Shown piece by piece: positions 36,421 to 49,676 of a stretch of DNA of 64,000 bases (position 1 is the first letter of the stretch; each line of letters starts with the position of its first letter). Source of the stretch: Brachycybe producta (lineage: Eukaryota; Arthropoda; Diplopoda; Playtdesmida; Andrognathidae); assembly GCA_036925085.1 (NCBI GenBank), contig JAUPFP010000174.1, positions 1 through 64,000 on the forward strand, read 5' to 3'. Made by a program: the position numbers and the translations under genes. Below the pieces are notes generated by a model. It saw only the letters and a program-made list of their open reading frames with translations. It did not search any database and was not told the origin of the DNA.

Positions 36421-39400
36421 TTTCAACTTCAAATTCAACTTCAACTTCAACTCAACTTCAACTTCAAGTTCAACTTCAAATTTAACTTCAACTTCAACTT
36501 TAACTTCAACTTCAACTTAAACTTCAATTTTAACTTCAAATTCAACTTCAATTTCAACTTCAATTTCAACTTCAAATTCAACTTCAACTCAACTTTAACC
36601 TTAACCTTAACTTAAACTTAAACTTCAATTTAACTTCAATTTCAACTTCAACTTCAACTTCAATTTCAACTTCAATTTCAACTTCAATTTCAACTTCAAT
36701 TTCAACTTCAATTTCAACTTCAATTCAACTTCAATTTCAACTTCAATTTCAACTTCAATTTTAACTTCAATTTCAACTTCAATTTCAACTTCATTTTTAA
36801 CTTCAATTTCAACTTCAAATTCAACTTCAAATTCAACTTCAACTTCAACTTCAATTTCAACTTCAATTTCAACTTCAATTTCAACTTCAATTTCAACTTC
36901 AATTTCAACTTCAATTTCAACTTCAATTTCAATGTCGACTTCAAGTTCATTGTCAATTTCAATTTCAAACTTAACTTCAACTTCAACTTTACATTCAAGT
37001 TCAACTTCAAATTTAACATCAACTTCAACTTTAACTTCAACTTCAACTTAAACTTCAATTTTAACTTCAATTTTAACTTCAAATTCAACTTCAATTTCAA
37101 CTTCAATTTCAACTTCAAACTCAACTTCAACTTCAACTTTAACCTTAACCTTAACTTAAACTTAAACTTCAATTTTAACTTCAATTTCAACTTCAATTTC
37201 AACTTCAATTTCAACTTCAATTTCAACTTCAATTACAACTTCAATTTCAACTCAGTTTCAACTTCAATTTTAACTTCAATTTCAACTTCAACTTCAACTT
37301 CAATTTCAACTTCAATTTCAACTTCAATTTCAACTTCAACTTTAACTTCAATTAAACTTAAACTTCAATTTCAACTTCAAATTTAACTTAACTTCAAGTT
37401 TAACTTCAACTTAAACTTAACTTCAATTTTAAACTTCAATTCAACTTCAATTTCAACATCAATTTCAACTTCAATTTCAACTTCAATTTCAACTTCAATT
37501 TCAACTTCAATTTCAACTTCAATTTCAACTTCAATTTCAACTTCAATTTCAACTCAGTGTCAACTTCAATTTCAATGTCAACTTCAACTTCAATTTCAAC
37601 TTCATTTTTAACTTCAATTTCAACTTCAATTTCAACTTCAATTTTAACTTCAATTTTAACTTCAATTTCAACGTCAATTTTAACTTCAATTCAACTTCAA
37701 TTTCAACTTCAATTTTAACTTCAATTTCAACTTCAATTTCAACTTCAATTTCAACTTCAACTTTAACTTCAATTAAACTTAAACTTCAATTTCAACTTCA
37801 AATTTAACTTAACTTCAACTTTAACTTCAACTTAAACTTAAACTTCAATTTTAACTTCAATTTCAACTTCAATTTCAACATAAATTTCAAATTCAATTTC
37901 AACTTCAATTTCAACTTCAATTTCAACTTCAATTTCAACTTCAGTGTCAACTTCAATTTCAATGTCAACTTCAACTTCAATTTCAACTTCATTTTTAACT
38001 TCAATTTCAACTTCAATTTCAACTTCAATTTTAACTTCATTTTAACTTCAATTTCAACGTCAATTTTAACTTCAATTTCAACTTCAATTTCAACTTCAAT
38101 TTCAACTTCAATTTCAACTTCAGTGTCAACTTCAATTTCAATGTCAACTTCAACTTCAATTTCAACTTCAATTCAACTTCAGTTTCAACTTCAATTTTAA
38201 CTTAAATTTCAACTTCAATTTTAACTTCAATTTCAACTTCAATTTCAACTTCAACTTCAACTTTACATTCAAGTTCAACTTCAAATTTAACATCAACTTC
38301 AACTTTAACTTCAACTTCAACTTAAATTTTAATTTTAACTTCAATTTTAACTTCAAATTCAACTTCATTTTCAACTTCAATTTCAACTTCAAATTCAACT
38401 TCAACTTCAACTTCAATTTCAACTTCAATTTCAACTTCAATTTCAACTCAATTTCAACTTCAATTTCAACTTCAATTTCAATGTCGACTTCAAGGTCAAT
38501 GTCAATTTCAATTTCAAACTTAACTTCAACTTCAACTTTACATTCAAGTTCAACTTCAAATTTAACATCAACTTCAACTTTAACTTCAACTTCAACTTCA
38601 ACTTCAATTTTAACTTCAATTTTAACTTCAAATTCAACTTCAATTTCAACTTCAATTCAACTTCAAATTCAACTTCAACTTCAACTTTAACCTTAACCTT
38701 AACTTAAACTTAAACTTCAATTTTAACTTCAATTTCAACTTCAATTTCAACTTCAATTTCAACTTCAATTTCAACTTCAATTACAACTTCAATTTCAACT
38801 TCAGTTTCAACTTCAATTTTAACTTCAATTTCAACTTCAAATTCAACTTCAATTTCAACTTCAATTTCAACTTCAATTTCAACTACAATTTCAACTTCAA
38901 TTTCAACTTCCACTTCAATTTCAAACTTAACTTCAACTTCAACTTAACTTCAACTTCAACTTTAACTTCACTTTCAAGTTCAACTTCAAATTCAACTTCA
39001 ACTTCAACTTTAACATCAATTAAACTTAAACTTCAATTTCAACTTCAAATTCAACTTCAACTTCAACTTCAATTTCAACTTCAATTTCAACTTCAATTTC
39101 AACTTCAATTTCAATGTCGACTTCAAGTTCAATGTCAATTTCAATTTCAAACTTAACTTCAACTTCAACTTTACATTCAAGTTCAACTTCAAATTTAACT
39201 TCAACTTCAACTTTAACTTCAACTTCAACTTAAACTTCAATTTTAACTTCAATTTCACTTCAATTTCAACTTCAATTTCAACTTCAATTTCAACTTCAAT
39301 TTCAACTTCAATTTCAACTTCCACTTCAATTTCAAACTTAACTTCAACTTCAACTTAACTTCAACTTCAACTTTAACTTCACTTTCAAGTTCAACTTCAA

Positions 39401-40928
39401 ATTCAACTTCAACTTCAACTTTAAACTTCAATTAAACTTAAACTTCAATTTCAACTTCAAATTCAACTTCAACTTCAACTTCAAGTTCAACTTCAAATTT
39501 AACTTCAACTTCAACTTTAACTTCAACTTCAACTTAAACTTCAATTTAACTTCAAATTCAACTTCAATTTCAACTTCAATTTCAACTTCAAATTCAACTT
39601 CAACTTCAACTTTAACCTTAACCTTAACTTAAACTTAAACTTCAATTTTAACTTCAATTTCAACTTCAATTTCAACTTCAATTTCAACTTCAATTTCAAC
39701 TTCAATTTCAACTTCAATTTCAACTTCAATTTCAACTTCAATTTCAACTTCAATTTCAACTTCAATTTCAACTTCAATTTTAACTTCAATTTCAACTTCA
39801 ATTTCAACTTCATTTTTAACTTCAATTTCAACTTCAAATTCAACTTCAAATTCAACTTCAACTTCAACTTCAATTTCAACTTCAATTTCAACTTCAATTT
39901 CAACTTCAATTTCAACTTCAATTTCAACTTCAATTTCAATGTCGACTTCAAGTTCATTGTCAATTTCAATTTCAAACTTAACTTCAACTTCAACTTTACA
40001 TTCAAGTTCAACTTCAAATTTAACATCAACTTCAACTTTAACTTCAACTTCAACTTAAACTTCAATTTTAACTTCAATTTTAACTTCAAATTCAACTTCA
40101 ATTTCAACTTCAATTTCAACTTCAAACTCAACTTCAACTTCAACTTTAACCTTAACCTTAACTTAAACTTAAACTTCAATTTTAACTTCAATTTCAACTT
40201 CAATTTTAACTTCAATTTCAACTTCAATTTCAACTTCAATTACAACTTCAATTTCAACTTCAGTTTCAACTTCAATTTTAACTTCAATTTCAACTTCAAA
40301 TTCAACTTCAATTTCAACTTCAATTTCAATTTCCACTTCAATTTCAAACTTAACTTCAACTTCAACTTAAATTCAACTTCAACTTTAACTTCACTTTCAA
40401 GTTCAACTTCAAATTCAACTTCAACTTCAACTTTAACTTCAATTAAACTTAAACTTCATTTCAACTTCAAATTCAACTTCAACTTCAACTTCAATTTCAA
40501 CTTCAATTTCAACTTCAATTTCAACTTCAACTTTAACTTCAATTAAACTTAAACTTCAATTTCAACTTCAAATTTAACTTAACTTCAACTTTAACTTCAA
40601 CTTAACTTAAACTTCAATTTTAACTTCAATTTCAACTTCAATTTCAACATCAATTTCAACTTCAATTTCAACTTCAATTTCAACTTCAATTTCAACTTCA
40701 ATTTCAACTTCAATTTCAACTTCAGTGTCAACTTCAATTTCAATGTCAACTTCAACTTCAATTTCAACTTCATTTTTAACTTCAATTTCAACTTCAATTT
40801 CAACTTAAATTTTAACTTCAATTTTAACTTCAATTTCAACGTCAATTTTAACTTCAATTTCAACTTCAATTTTAACTTCAATTTCAACTTCAATTTCAAC
40901 TTCAATTTCAACTTCAACTTTAACTTCA
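36421..40928. repeat. Domain-2 block with many single-base indels
   Basis: It carries the same P, Q, R and S blocks as 27.6-32.7 kb. Q is at 36934, 38482, about 39117 and about 39943 (GTTCATTG, AAGGTC and GTTCAATG forms), and CATAAATTTC near 37,868. About twenty positions have one A or T missing or added relative to sister copies, for example near 36452, 36590, 36630, 36724, 37252, 37555, 37691, 38040, 38173, 38449, 38657, 39257, 39423, 39546, 40459 and 40602. Each shifts the hexamer register by one base. The rest of the window has far fewer. Confidence 0.75.
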
Positions 40929-42240
40929 ATTAAACTTAAACTTCAATTTCAACTTCAAATTTAACTTAACTTCAACTTTAACTTCAACTTAAACTTAAAC
41001 TTCAATTTTAACTTCAATTTCAACTTCAATATAAATTTCAACTTCAATTTCAACTTCAATTTCAACTTCAATTTCAACTTCAATTTCAACTTCAGTGTCA
41101 ACTTCAATTTCAATGTCAACTTCAACTTCAATTTCAACTTCATTTTTAACTTCAATTTCAACTTCAATTTCAACTTCAATTTTAACTTCAATTTTAACTT
41201 CAATTTCAACGTCAATTTTAACTTCAATTTCAACTTCAATTTCAACTTCAATTTCAACTTCAATTTCAACTTCAGTGTCAACTTCAATTTCAATGTCAAC
41301 TTCAACTTCAATTTCAACTTCAATTTCAACTTCAGTTTCAACTTCAATTTTAACTTAAATTTCAACTTCAATTTTAACTTCAATTTCAACTTCAATTTCA
41401 ACTTCAACTTCAACTTTACATTCAAGTTCAACTTCAAATTTAACATCAACTTCAACTTTAACTTCAACTTCAACTTAAATTTCAATTTTAACTTCAATTT
41501 TAACTTCAAATTCAACTTCATTTTCAACTTCAATTTCAACTTCAAATTCAACTTCAACTTCAACTTCAATTTCAACTTCAATTTCAACTTCAATTTCAAT
41601 GTTGACTTCAAGTTCAATGTCAATTTCAATTTCAAACTTAACTTCAACTTCAACTTTACATTCAAGTTCAACTTCAAATTTAACTTCAACTTCAACTTTA
41701 ACTTCAACTTCAACTTAAACTTCAATTTTAACTTCAATTTTAACTTCAAATTCAACTTCAATTTCAACTTCAATTTCAACTTCAAATTCAACTTCAACTT
41801 CAACTTTAACCTTAACCTTAACTTAAACTTAAACTTCAATTTTAACTTCAATTTCAACTTCAATTTCAACTTCAATTTCAACTTCAATTTCAACTTCAAT
41901 TTCAACTTCAATTTCAACTTCAATTTCAACATCAATTTCAACTTCAATTTTAACTTCAATATCAACTTTGATTTCAATTTCGACTTCAATTTCAACTTCG
42001 ATTTCAACTTCAATTTCAACTTCAATTTCAACTTCAATTTCAACTTCAACTTCAATTTTAACATCAATTTCAACTTCAATTTTAACTTCAATTTCAACTT
42101 TAATTACAACTTCAATTTCAACTTCAGTTTCAACTTCAATTTTAACTTCAATTTCAACTTCAATTTCAACTACAATTTCAACTTCAATTTCAACTTCAAT
42201 TTCAACTTCCACTTCAATTTCAAACTTAACTTCAACTTCA
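40929..42240. repeat. Relative of the 1,264-bp repeat, joined to a domain-1 style block
   Basis: CAGTGTC at about 41,093 and the variants up to 41,800 follow the 30.5-32.7 kb repeat, including the GTTGAC form of Q. From about 41,930 to 42,070 the domain-1 block ATATCAACTTTGATTTCAAT (41,959) with TTCGAC and TTCGAT follows, its first appearance after 19.65 kb. S and P blocks close the unit (42,100-42,330). Confidence 0.78.
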
Positions 42241-45200
42241 ACTTAACTTCAACTTCAACTTTAACTTCACTTTCAAGTTCAACTTCAAATTGAACTTCAA
42301 CTTCAACTTTAACTTCAATTAAACTTAAACTTCAATTTCAACTTCAAATTCAACTTCAACTTAAACTTCAATTTCAACTTCAATTTCAACTTCAATTTCA
42401 ACTTCAATTTCAACTTCAATTTCAACTTCAATTTCAATGTCGACTTCAAGGTCAATGTCAATTTCAATTTCAAACTTAACTTCAACTTCAACTTTACATT
42501 CAAGTTCAACTTCAAATTTAACATCAACTTCAACTTTAACTTCAACTTCAACTTCAACTTCAATTTTAACTTCAATTTTAACTTCAAATTCAACTTCAAT
42601 TTCAACTTCAATTTCAACTTCAAATTCAACTTCAACTTCAACTTTAACCTTAACCTTAACTTAAACTTAAACTTCAATTTTAACTTCAATTTCAACTTCA
42701 ATTTCAACTTCAACTTCAATTTTAACATCAATTTCAACTTCAATTTTAACTTCAATTTCAACTTTAATTACAACTTCAATTTCAACTTCAGTTTCAACTT
42801 CAATTTTAACTTCAATTTCAACTTCAATTTCAACTACAATTTCAACTTCAATTTCAACTTCAATTTCAACTTCCACTTCAATTTCAAACTTAACTTCAAC
42901 TTCAACTTAACTTCAACTTCAACTTTAACTTCACTTTCAAGTTCAACTTCAAATTGAACTTCAACTTCAACTTTAACTTCAATTAAACTTAAACTTCAAT
43001 TTCAACTTCAAATTCAACTTCAACTTCAACTTCAATTTCAACTTCAATTTCAACTTCAATTTCAACTTCAATTTCAACTTCAATTTCAACTTCAATTTCA
43101 ATGTCGACTTCAAGGTCAATGTCAATTTCAATTTCAAACTTAACTTCAACTTCAACTTTACATTCAAGTTCAACTTCAAATTTAACATCAACTTCAACTT
43201 TAACTTCAACTTCAACTTCAACTTCAATTTTAACTTCAATTTTAACTTCAAATTCAACTTCAATTTCAACTTCAATTTCAACTTCAAATTCAACTTCAAC
43301 TTCAACTTTAACCTTAACCTTAACTTAAACTTAAACTTCAATTTTAACTTCAATTTCAACTTCAATTTCAACTTCAACTTCAATTTTAACATCAATTTCA
43401 ACTTCAATTTTAACTTCAATTTCAACTTTAATTACAACTTCAATTTCAACTTCAGTTTCAACTTCAATTTTAACTTCAATTTCAACTTCAATTTCAACTA
43501 CAATTTCAACTTCAATTTCAACTTCAATTTCAACTTCCACTTCAATTTCAAACTTAACTTCAACTTCAACTTAACTTCAACTTCAACTTTAACTTCACTT
43601 TCAAGTTCAACTTCAAATTGAACTTCAACTTCAACTTTAACTTCAATTAAACTTAAACTTCAATTTCAACTTCAAATTCAACTTCAACTTCAACTTCAAT
43701 TTCAACTTCAATTTCAACTTCAATTTCAACTTCAATTTCAACTTCAATTTCAACTTCAATTTCAACTTCAATTTCAATGTCGACTTCAAGGTCAATGTCA
43801 ATTTCAATTTCAAACTTAACTTCAACTTCAACTTTACATTCAAGTTCAACTTCAAATTTAACATCAACTTCAACTTTAACTTCAACTTCAACTTCAACTT
43901 CAATTTTAACTTCAATTTTAACTTCAAATTCAACTTCAATTTCAACTTCAATTTCAACTTCAAATTCAACTTCAACTTCAACTTTAACCTTAACCTTAAC
44001 TTAAACTTAAACTTCAATTTTAACTTCAATTTCAACTTCAATTTCAACTTCAATTTCAACTTCAATTTCAACTTCAATTACAACTTCAATTTCAACTTCA
44101 GTTTCAACTTCAATTTTAACTTCAATTTCAACTTCAAATTCAACTTCAATTTCAACTTCAATTTCAACTTCAATTTCAACTACAATATCAACTTCAATTT
44201 CAACTTCCACTTCAATTTCAAACTTAACTTCAACTTCAACTTAACTTCAACTTCAACTTTAACTTCACTTTCAAGTTCAACTTCAAATTCAACTTCAACT
44301 TCAACTTTAACATCAATTAAACTTAAACTTCAATTTCAACTTCAAATTCAACTTCAACTTCAACTTCAATTTCAACTTCAATTTCAACTTCAATTTCAAC
44401 TTCAATTTCAATGTCGACTTCAAGTTCAATGTCAATTTCAATTTCAAACTTAACTTCAACTTCAACTTTACATTCAAGTTCAACTTCAAATTTAACTTCA
44501 ACTTCAACTTTAACTTCAACTTCAACTTAAACTTCAATTTTAACTTCAATTTTAACTTCAAATTCAACTTCAATTTCAACTTCAACTTCAACTTTAACTT
44601 CAACTTCAACTTCAACTTCAATTTTAACTTCAATTTTAACTTAACTTCAACTTCAACTTTAACTTCACTTTCAAGTTCAACTTCAAATTGAACTTCAACT
44701 TCAACTTTAACTTCAATTAAACTTAAACTTCAATTTCAACTTCAAATACAACTTCAACTTCAACTTCAATTTCAACTTCAATTTCAACTTCAATTTCAAC
44801 TTCAATTTCAACTTCAATTTCAACTTCAATTTCAATGTCGACTTCAAGGTCAATGTCAATTTCAATTTCAAACTTAACTTCAACTTCAACTTTACATTCA
44901 AGTTCAACTTCAAATTTAACATCAACTTCAACTTTAACTTCAACTTCAACTTCAACTTCAATTTTAACTTCAATTTTAACTTCAAATTCAACTTCAATTT
45001 CAACTTCAATTTCAACTTCAAATTCAACTTCAACTTCAACTTTAACCTTAACCTTAACTTAAACTTAAACTTCAATTTTAACTTCAATTTCAACTTCAAT
45101 TTCAACTTCAACTTCAATTTTAACATCAATTTCAACTTCAATTTTAACTTCAATTTCAACTTTAATTACAACTTCAATTTCAACTTCAGTTTCAACTTCA

Positions 45201-46050
45201 ATTTTAACTTCAATTTCAACTTCAATTTCAACTACAATTTCAACTTCAATTTCAACTTCAATTTCAACTTCCACTTCAATTTCAAACTTAACTTCAACTT
45301 CAACTTAACTTCAACTTCAACTTTAACTTCACTTTCAAGTTCAACTTCAAATTGAACTTCAACTTCAACTTTAACTTCAATTAAACTTAAACTTCAATTT
45401 CAACTTCAAATTCAACTTCAACTTCAACTTCAATTTCAACTTCAATTTCAACTTCAATTTCAACTTCAATTTCAACTTCAATTTCAACTTCAATTTCAAC
45501 TTCAATTTCAATGTCGACTTCAAGGTCAATGTCAATTTCAATTTCAAACTTAACTTCAACTTCAACTTTACATTCAAGTTCAACTTCAAATTTAACATCA
45601 ACTTCAACTTTAACTTCAACTTCAACTTCAACTTCAATTTTAACTTCAATTTTAACTTCAAATTCAACTTCAATTTCAACTTCAATTTCAACTTCAAATT
45701 CAACTTCAACTTCAACTTTAACCTTAACCTTAACTTAAACTTAAACTTCAATTTTAACTTCAATTTCAACTTCAATTTCAACTTCAATTTCAACTTCAAT
45801 TTCAACTTCAATTACAACTTCAATTTCAACTTCAGTTTCAACTTCAATTTTAACTTCAATTTCAACTTCAAATTCAACTTCAATTTCAACTTCAATTTCA
45901 ACTTCAATTTCAACTACAATATCAACTTCAATTTCAACTTCCACTTCAATTTCAAACTTAACTTCAACTTCAACTTAACTTCAACTTCAACTTTAACTTC
46001 ACTTTCAAGTTCAACTTCAAATTCAACTTCAACTTCAACTTTAACATCAA
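42241..46050. repeat. P-Q-R-S tandem array, 664/676-bp units inside 1,734-bp doublets
   Basis: The Q block with the rare AAGGTCAATG form recurs at about 42440, 43104, 43780, 44838 and 45514, giving steps of 664, 676, 1058 and 676 bp. Each unit reads Q, R, short tract, S, P. The stretch starting near 43,330 repeats at 45,065 with a constant 1,734-bp offset (43643/45377, 44007/45741, 44313/46047). The 1058-bp step includes a different Q (GTTCAATG, near 44,413) plus a truncated unit joined at 44,640. Confidence 0.87.
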
Positions 46051-48230
46051 TTAAACTTAAACTTCAATTTCAACTTCAAATTCAACTTCAACTTCAACTT
46101 CAATTTCAACTTCAATTTCAACTTCAATTTCAACTTCAATTTCAATGTCGACTTCAAGTTCAATGTCAATTTCAATTTCAAACTTAACTTCAACTTCAAC
46201 TTTACATTCAAGTTCAACTTCAAATTTAACTTCAACTTCAACTTTAACTTCAACTTCAACTTAAACTTCAATTTTAACTTCAATTTTAACTTCAAATTCA
46301 ACTTCAATTTCAACTTCAACTTCAACTTTAACTTCAACTTCAACTTCAACTTCAATTTTAACTTCAATTTTAACTTCAATTTCAACTTCAATTTCAACTT
46401 CAATTTCAACTTCAATTTCAATGTCAACTTCAATTTCAATGTCAACTTCAATTTCAAACTTAACTTTAACTTCAACTTAACCTTCAAGTTCAACTTCAAA
46501 TTTAACTTAACTTCAACTTTAACTTCAACTTAATCTTAAACTTCAATTTTAACTTCAATTTCAACTTCAATTTCAACATCAATTTCAACTTCAATTTCAA
46601 CTTCAATTTCAACTTCAATTTCAACTTCAATTTCAACTTCAATTTCAACTTCAATTTCAACTTCAATTTCAACTTCAGTGTCAACTTCAATTTCAATGTC
46701 AACTTCAACTTCAATTTTAACTTCAATTTCAACTTCAATTTCAACTTCAATTTTAACTTCAATTTCAACTTCAATTTCAACTTCAATTTTAACTTCAATT
46801 TCAACTTCAATTTCAACTTCAATTTTAACTTCAATTTCAACTTCAATTTTAACTTCAATTTTAACTTCAATTTCAACTTCAATTACAACTTCAATTTCAA
46901 CTTCAGTTTCAACTTCAATTTTAACTTCAATTTCAACTTCAATTTTAACTTCAATTTCAACTTCAATTTCAACTTCAATTTCAACTTCAATTTCAACTTC
47001 AATTTCAACTTCAATTTCAACTTCAATTTCAACTTCCACTTCAATTTCAAACTTAACTTCAACTTCAACTTAACTTCAACTTCAACTTTAACTTCACTTT
47101 CAAGTTCAACTTCAAATTGAACTTCAACTTCAACTTTAACTTCAATTAAACTTAAACTTCAATTTCAACTTCAAATTCAACTTCAACTTCAACTTCAATT
47201 TCAACTTCAATTTCAACTTCAATTTCAACTTCAATTTCAACTTCAATTTCAACTTCAATTTCAACTTTAATTTCAACTTCAATTTCAACTTCAATTTCAA
47301 TGTCGACTTCAAGTTCAATGTCAATTTCAATTTCAAACTTAACTTCAACTTCAACTTCAATTTTAACTTCAATTTTAACTTCAATTTCAACTTCAATTTC
47401 AACTTCAATTTCAACTTCAATTTCAATGTCAACTTCAATTTCAATGTCAACTTCAATTTCAACTTCAATTTTAACTTCAATTTCAACTTCAATTTCAACT
47501 TCAATTTCAACTTCAATTTCAACTTCAATTTTAACTTCAATTTCAACTTCAATTTCAACTTCCACTTCAATTTCAAACTTAACTTCAACTTCAACTTAAC
47601 TTCAACTTCAACTTTAACTTCACTTTCAAGTTCAACTTCAAATTGAACTTCAACTTCAACTTTAACTTCAATTAAACTTAAACTTCAATTTCAACTTCAA
47701 ATTCAACTTCAACTTCAACTTCAATTTCAACTTCAATTTCAACTTCAATTTCAACTTCAATTTCAACTTCAATTTCAACTTCAATTTCAACTTTAATTTC
47801 AACTTCAATTTCAACTTCAATTTCAATGTCGACTTCAAGTTCAATGTCAATTTCAATTTCAAACTTAACTTCAACTTCAACTTCAATTTTAACTTCAATT
47901 TTAACTTCAATTTCAACTTCAATTTCAACTTCAATTTCAACTTCAATTTTAACTTCAATTTCAACTTCAAGTTCAACTTCAAATTTAACTTAACTTCAAC
48001 TTTAACTTCAACTTAAACTTAAACTTCAATTTTAACTTCAATTTCAACTTCAATTTCAACATCAATTTCAACTTCAATTTCAACTTCAATTTTAACTTCA
48101 ATTTCAACTTCAATTTCAACTTCAATTTCAACTTCAATTTCAACTTCAATTTCAATTTCAATTTCAAGTTCAACTTCAAATTGAACTTCAACTTCAACTT
48201 TAACTTCAATTAAACTTAAACTTCAATTTC
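46051..48230. repeat. Copy 2 of the 13.1-kb-spaced duplication
   Basis: This is the counterpart of 32,959-35,060, with the rare CTTAATCTTAAAC variant near 46,531, CAGTGTC near 46,677, S near 46,880 and P blocks with AAATTGAAC near 47,116 and 47,643. Relative to copy 1 it has CAACTTC where copy 1 has CAGCTTC near 33,533, and it keeps a Q block near 47,829. Its last 0.6 kb is shared a third time at 51.6-52.2 kb. Confidence 0.84.
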
Positions 48231-49676
48231 AACTTCAAATTCAACTTCAACTTCAACTTCAATATCAACTTCAATTTCAACTTCAATTTCAACTTCAATT
48301 TCAACTTCTATTTCAACTTCAATTTCAATGTCGACTTCAAGTTCAATGTCAATTTCAATTTCAAACTTAACTTCAACTTCAACTTTACATTCAAGTTCAA
48401 CTTCAAATTTAACATCAACTTCAACTTTAACTTCAACTTCAACTTAAACTTCAATTTTAACTTCAATTTTAACTTCAAATTCAACTTCAATTTCAACTTC
48501 AATTTCAACTTCAAATTCAACTTCAACTTCAACTTTAACCTTAACCTTAACTTAAACTTAAACTTCAATTTTAACTTCAATTTCAACTTCAATTTCAAGT
48601 TCAATTTCAACTTCAATTACAACTTCATTTTCAACTTCAGTTTCAACTTCAATTTTAACTTCAATTTCAACTTCAAATTCAACTTCAATTTCAACTTCAA
48701 TTTCAACTTCAATTTCAACTTCAATTTCAACTTCAATTTCAACTTCCACTTCAATTTCAAACTTAACTTCAACTTCAACTTAACTTCAACTTCAACTTTA
48801 ACTTCACTTTCAAGTTCAACTTCAAATTCAACTTCAACTTCAACTTTAATTTCTATTAAACGTAAACTTCAATTTCAACTTCAAATTCAACTTCAACTTC
48901 AACTTCAATTTCAACTTCAATTTCAACTTCAATTTCAACTTCAATTTCAACTTCAATTTCAATGTCGACTTCAAGTTCAATGTCAATTTCAATTTCAAAC
49001 TTAACTTCAACTTCAACTTTACATTCAAGTTCAACTTCAATTTTAACTTCAACTTCAACTTTAACTTAAACTTCAATTTCAATTTCAATTTCAACTTCAA
49101 ATTCAACTTCAACTTCAACTTTAACCTTAACCTTAACTTAAACTTAAACTTCAATTTTAACTTCAATTTCAACTTCAATTTCAACTTCAATTTCAACTTC
49201 AATTTCAACTTCAGTTTCAACTTCAATTTTAACTTCAATTTCAACTTCAATTTCAACTTCAATTTCAACTTCAATTTCAACTTCAATTTCAACTTCAATT
49301 TCTACTTCAATTTCAACTTCAATTTCAACTTCAATTTCAACTTCAATTTCAACTTCAATTTCAATGTCGACTTCAAGTTCAATGTCAATTTCAATTTCAA
49401 ACTTAACTTCAACTTCAACTTTACATTCAAGTTCAACTTCAAATTTAACTTCAACTTCAACTTCAACTTAAACTTCAATTTTAACTTCAATTTTAACTTC
49501 AATTTTAACTTCAATTTCAACTTCAATTTCAACTTCAATTTCGACTTCAATTTCAACTTCGATTTCAACTTCAATTTCAACTTCAATTTCAACTTCAATT
49601 TCAACTTCAATTTCAACTTTAACTTCAATTTTAACATCAATTTCAACTTAAATTTTAACTTCAATTTCAACTTCAA
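47600..49676. repeat. Copy 1 of a segment duplicated 3.97 kb downstream
   Basis: Markers at 47668, 47985 and 48308 recur at 51638, 51955 and 52278, a constant 3,970 bp. The offset is 3,958 bp by the end (49676/53634). Shared rare changes include CAATTTCAAGTTCAATTTC near 48,596 and 52,566, TTCATTTTCAACTTC in the S block, and a P block ending AAACGTAAAC (48,857 and 52,815) in place of AAACTTAAAC. It overlaps the end of the 13.1-kb duplication. Confidence 0.84.
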
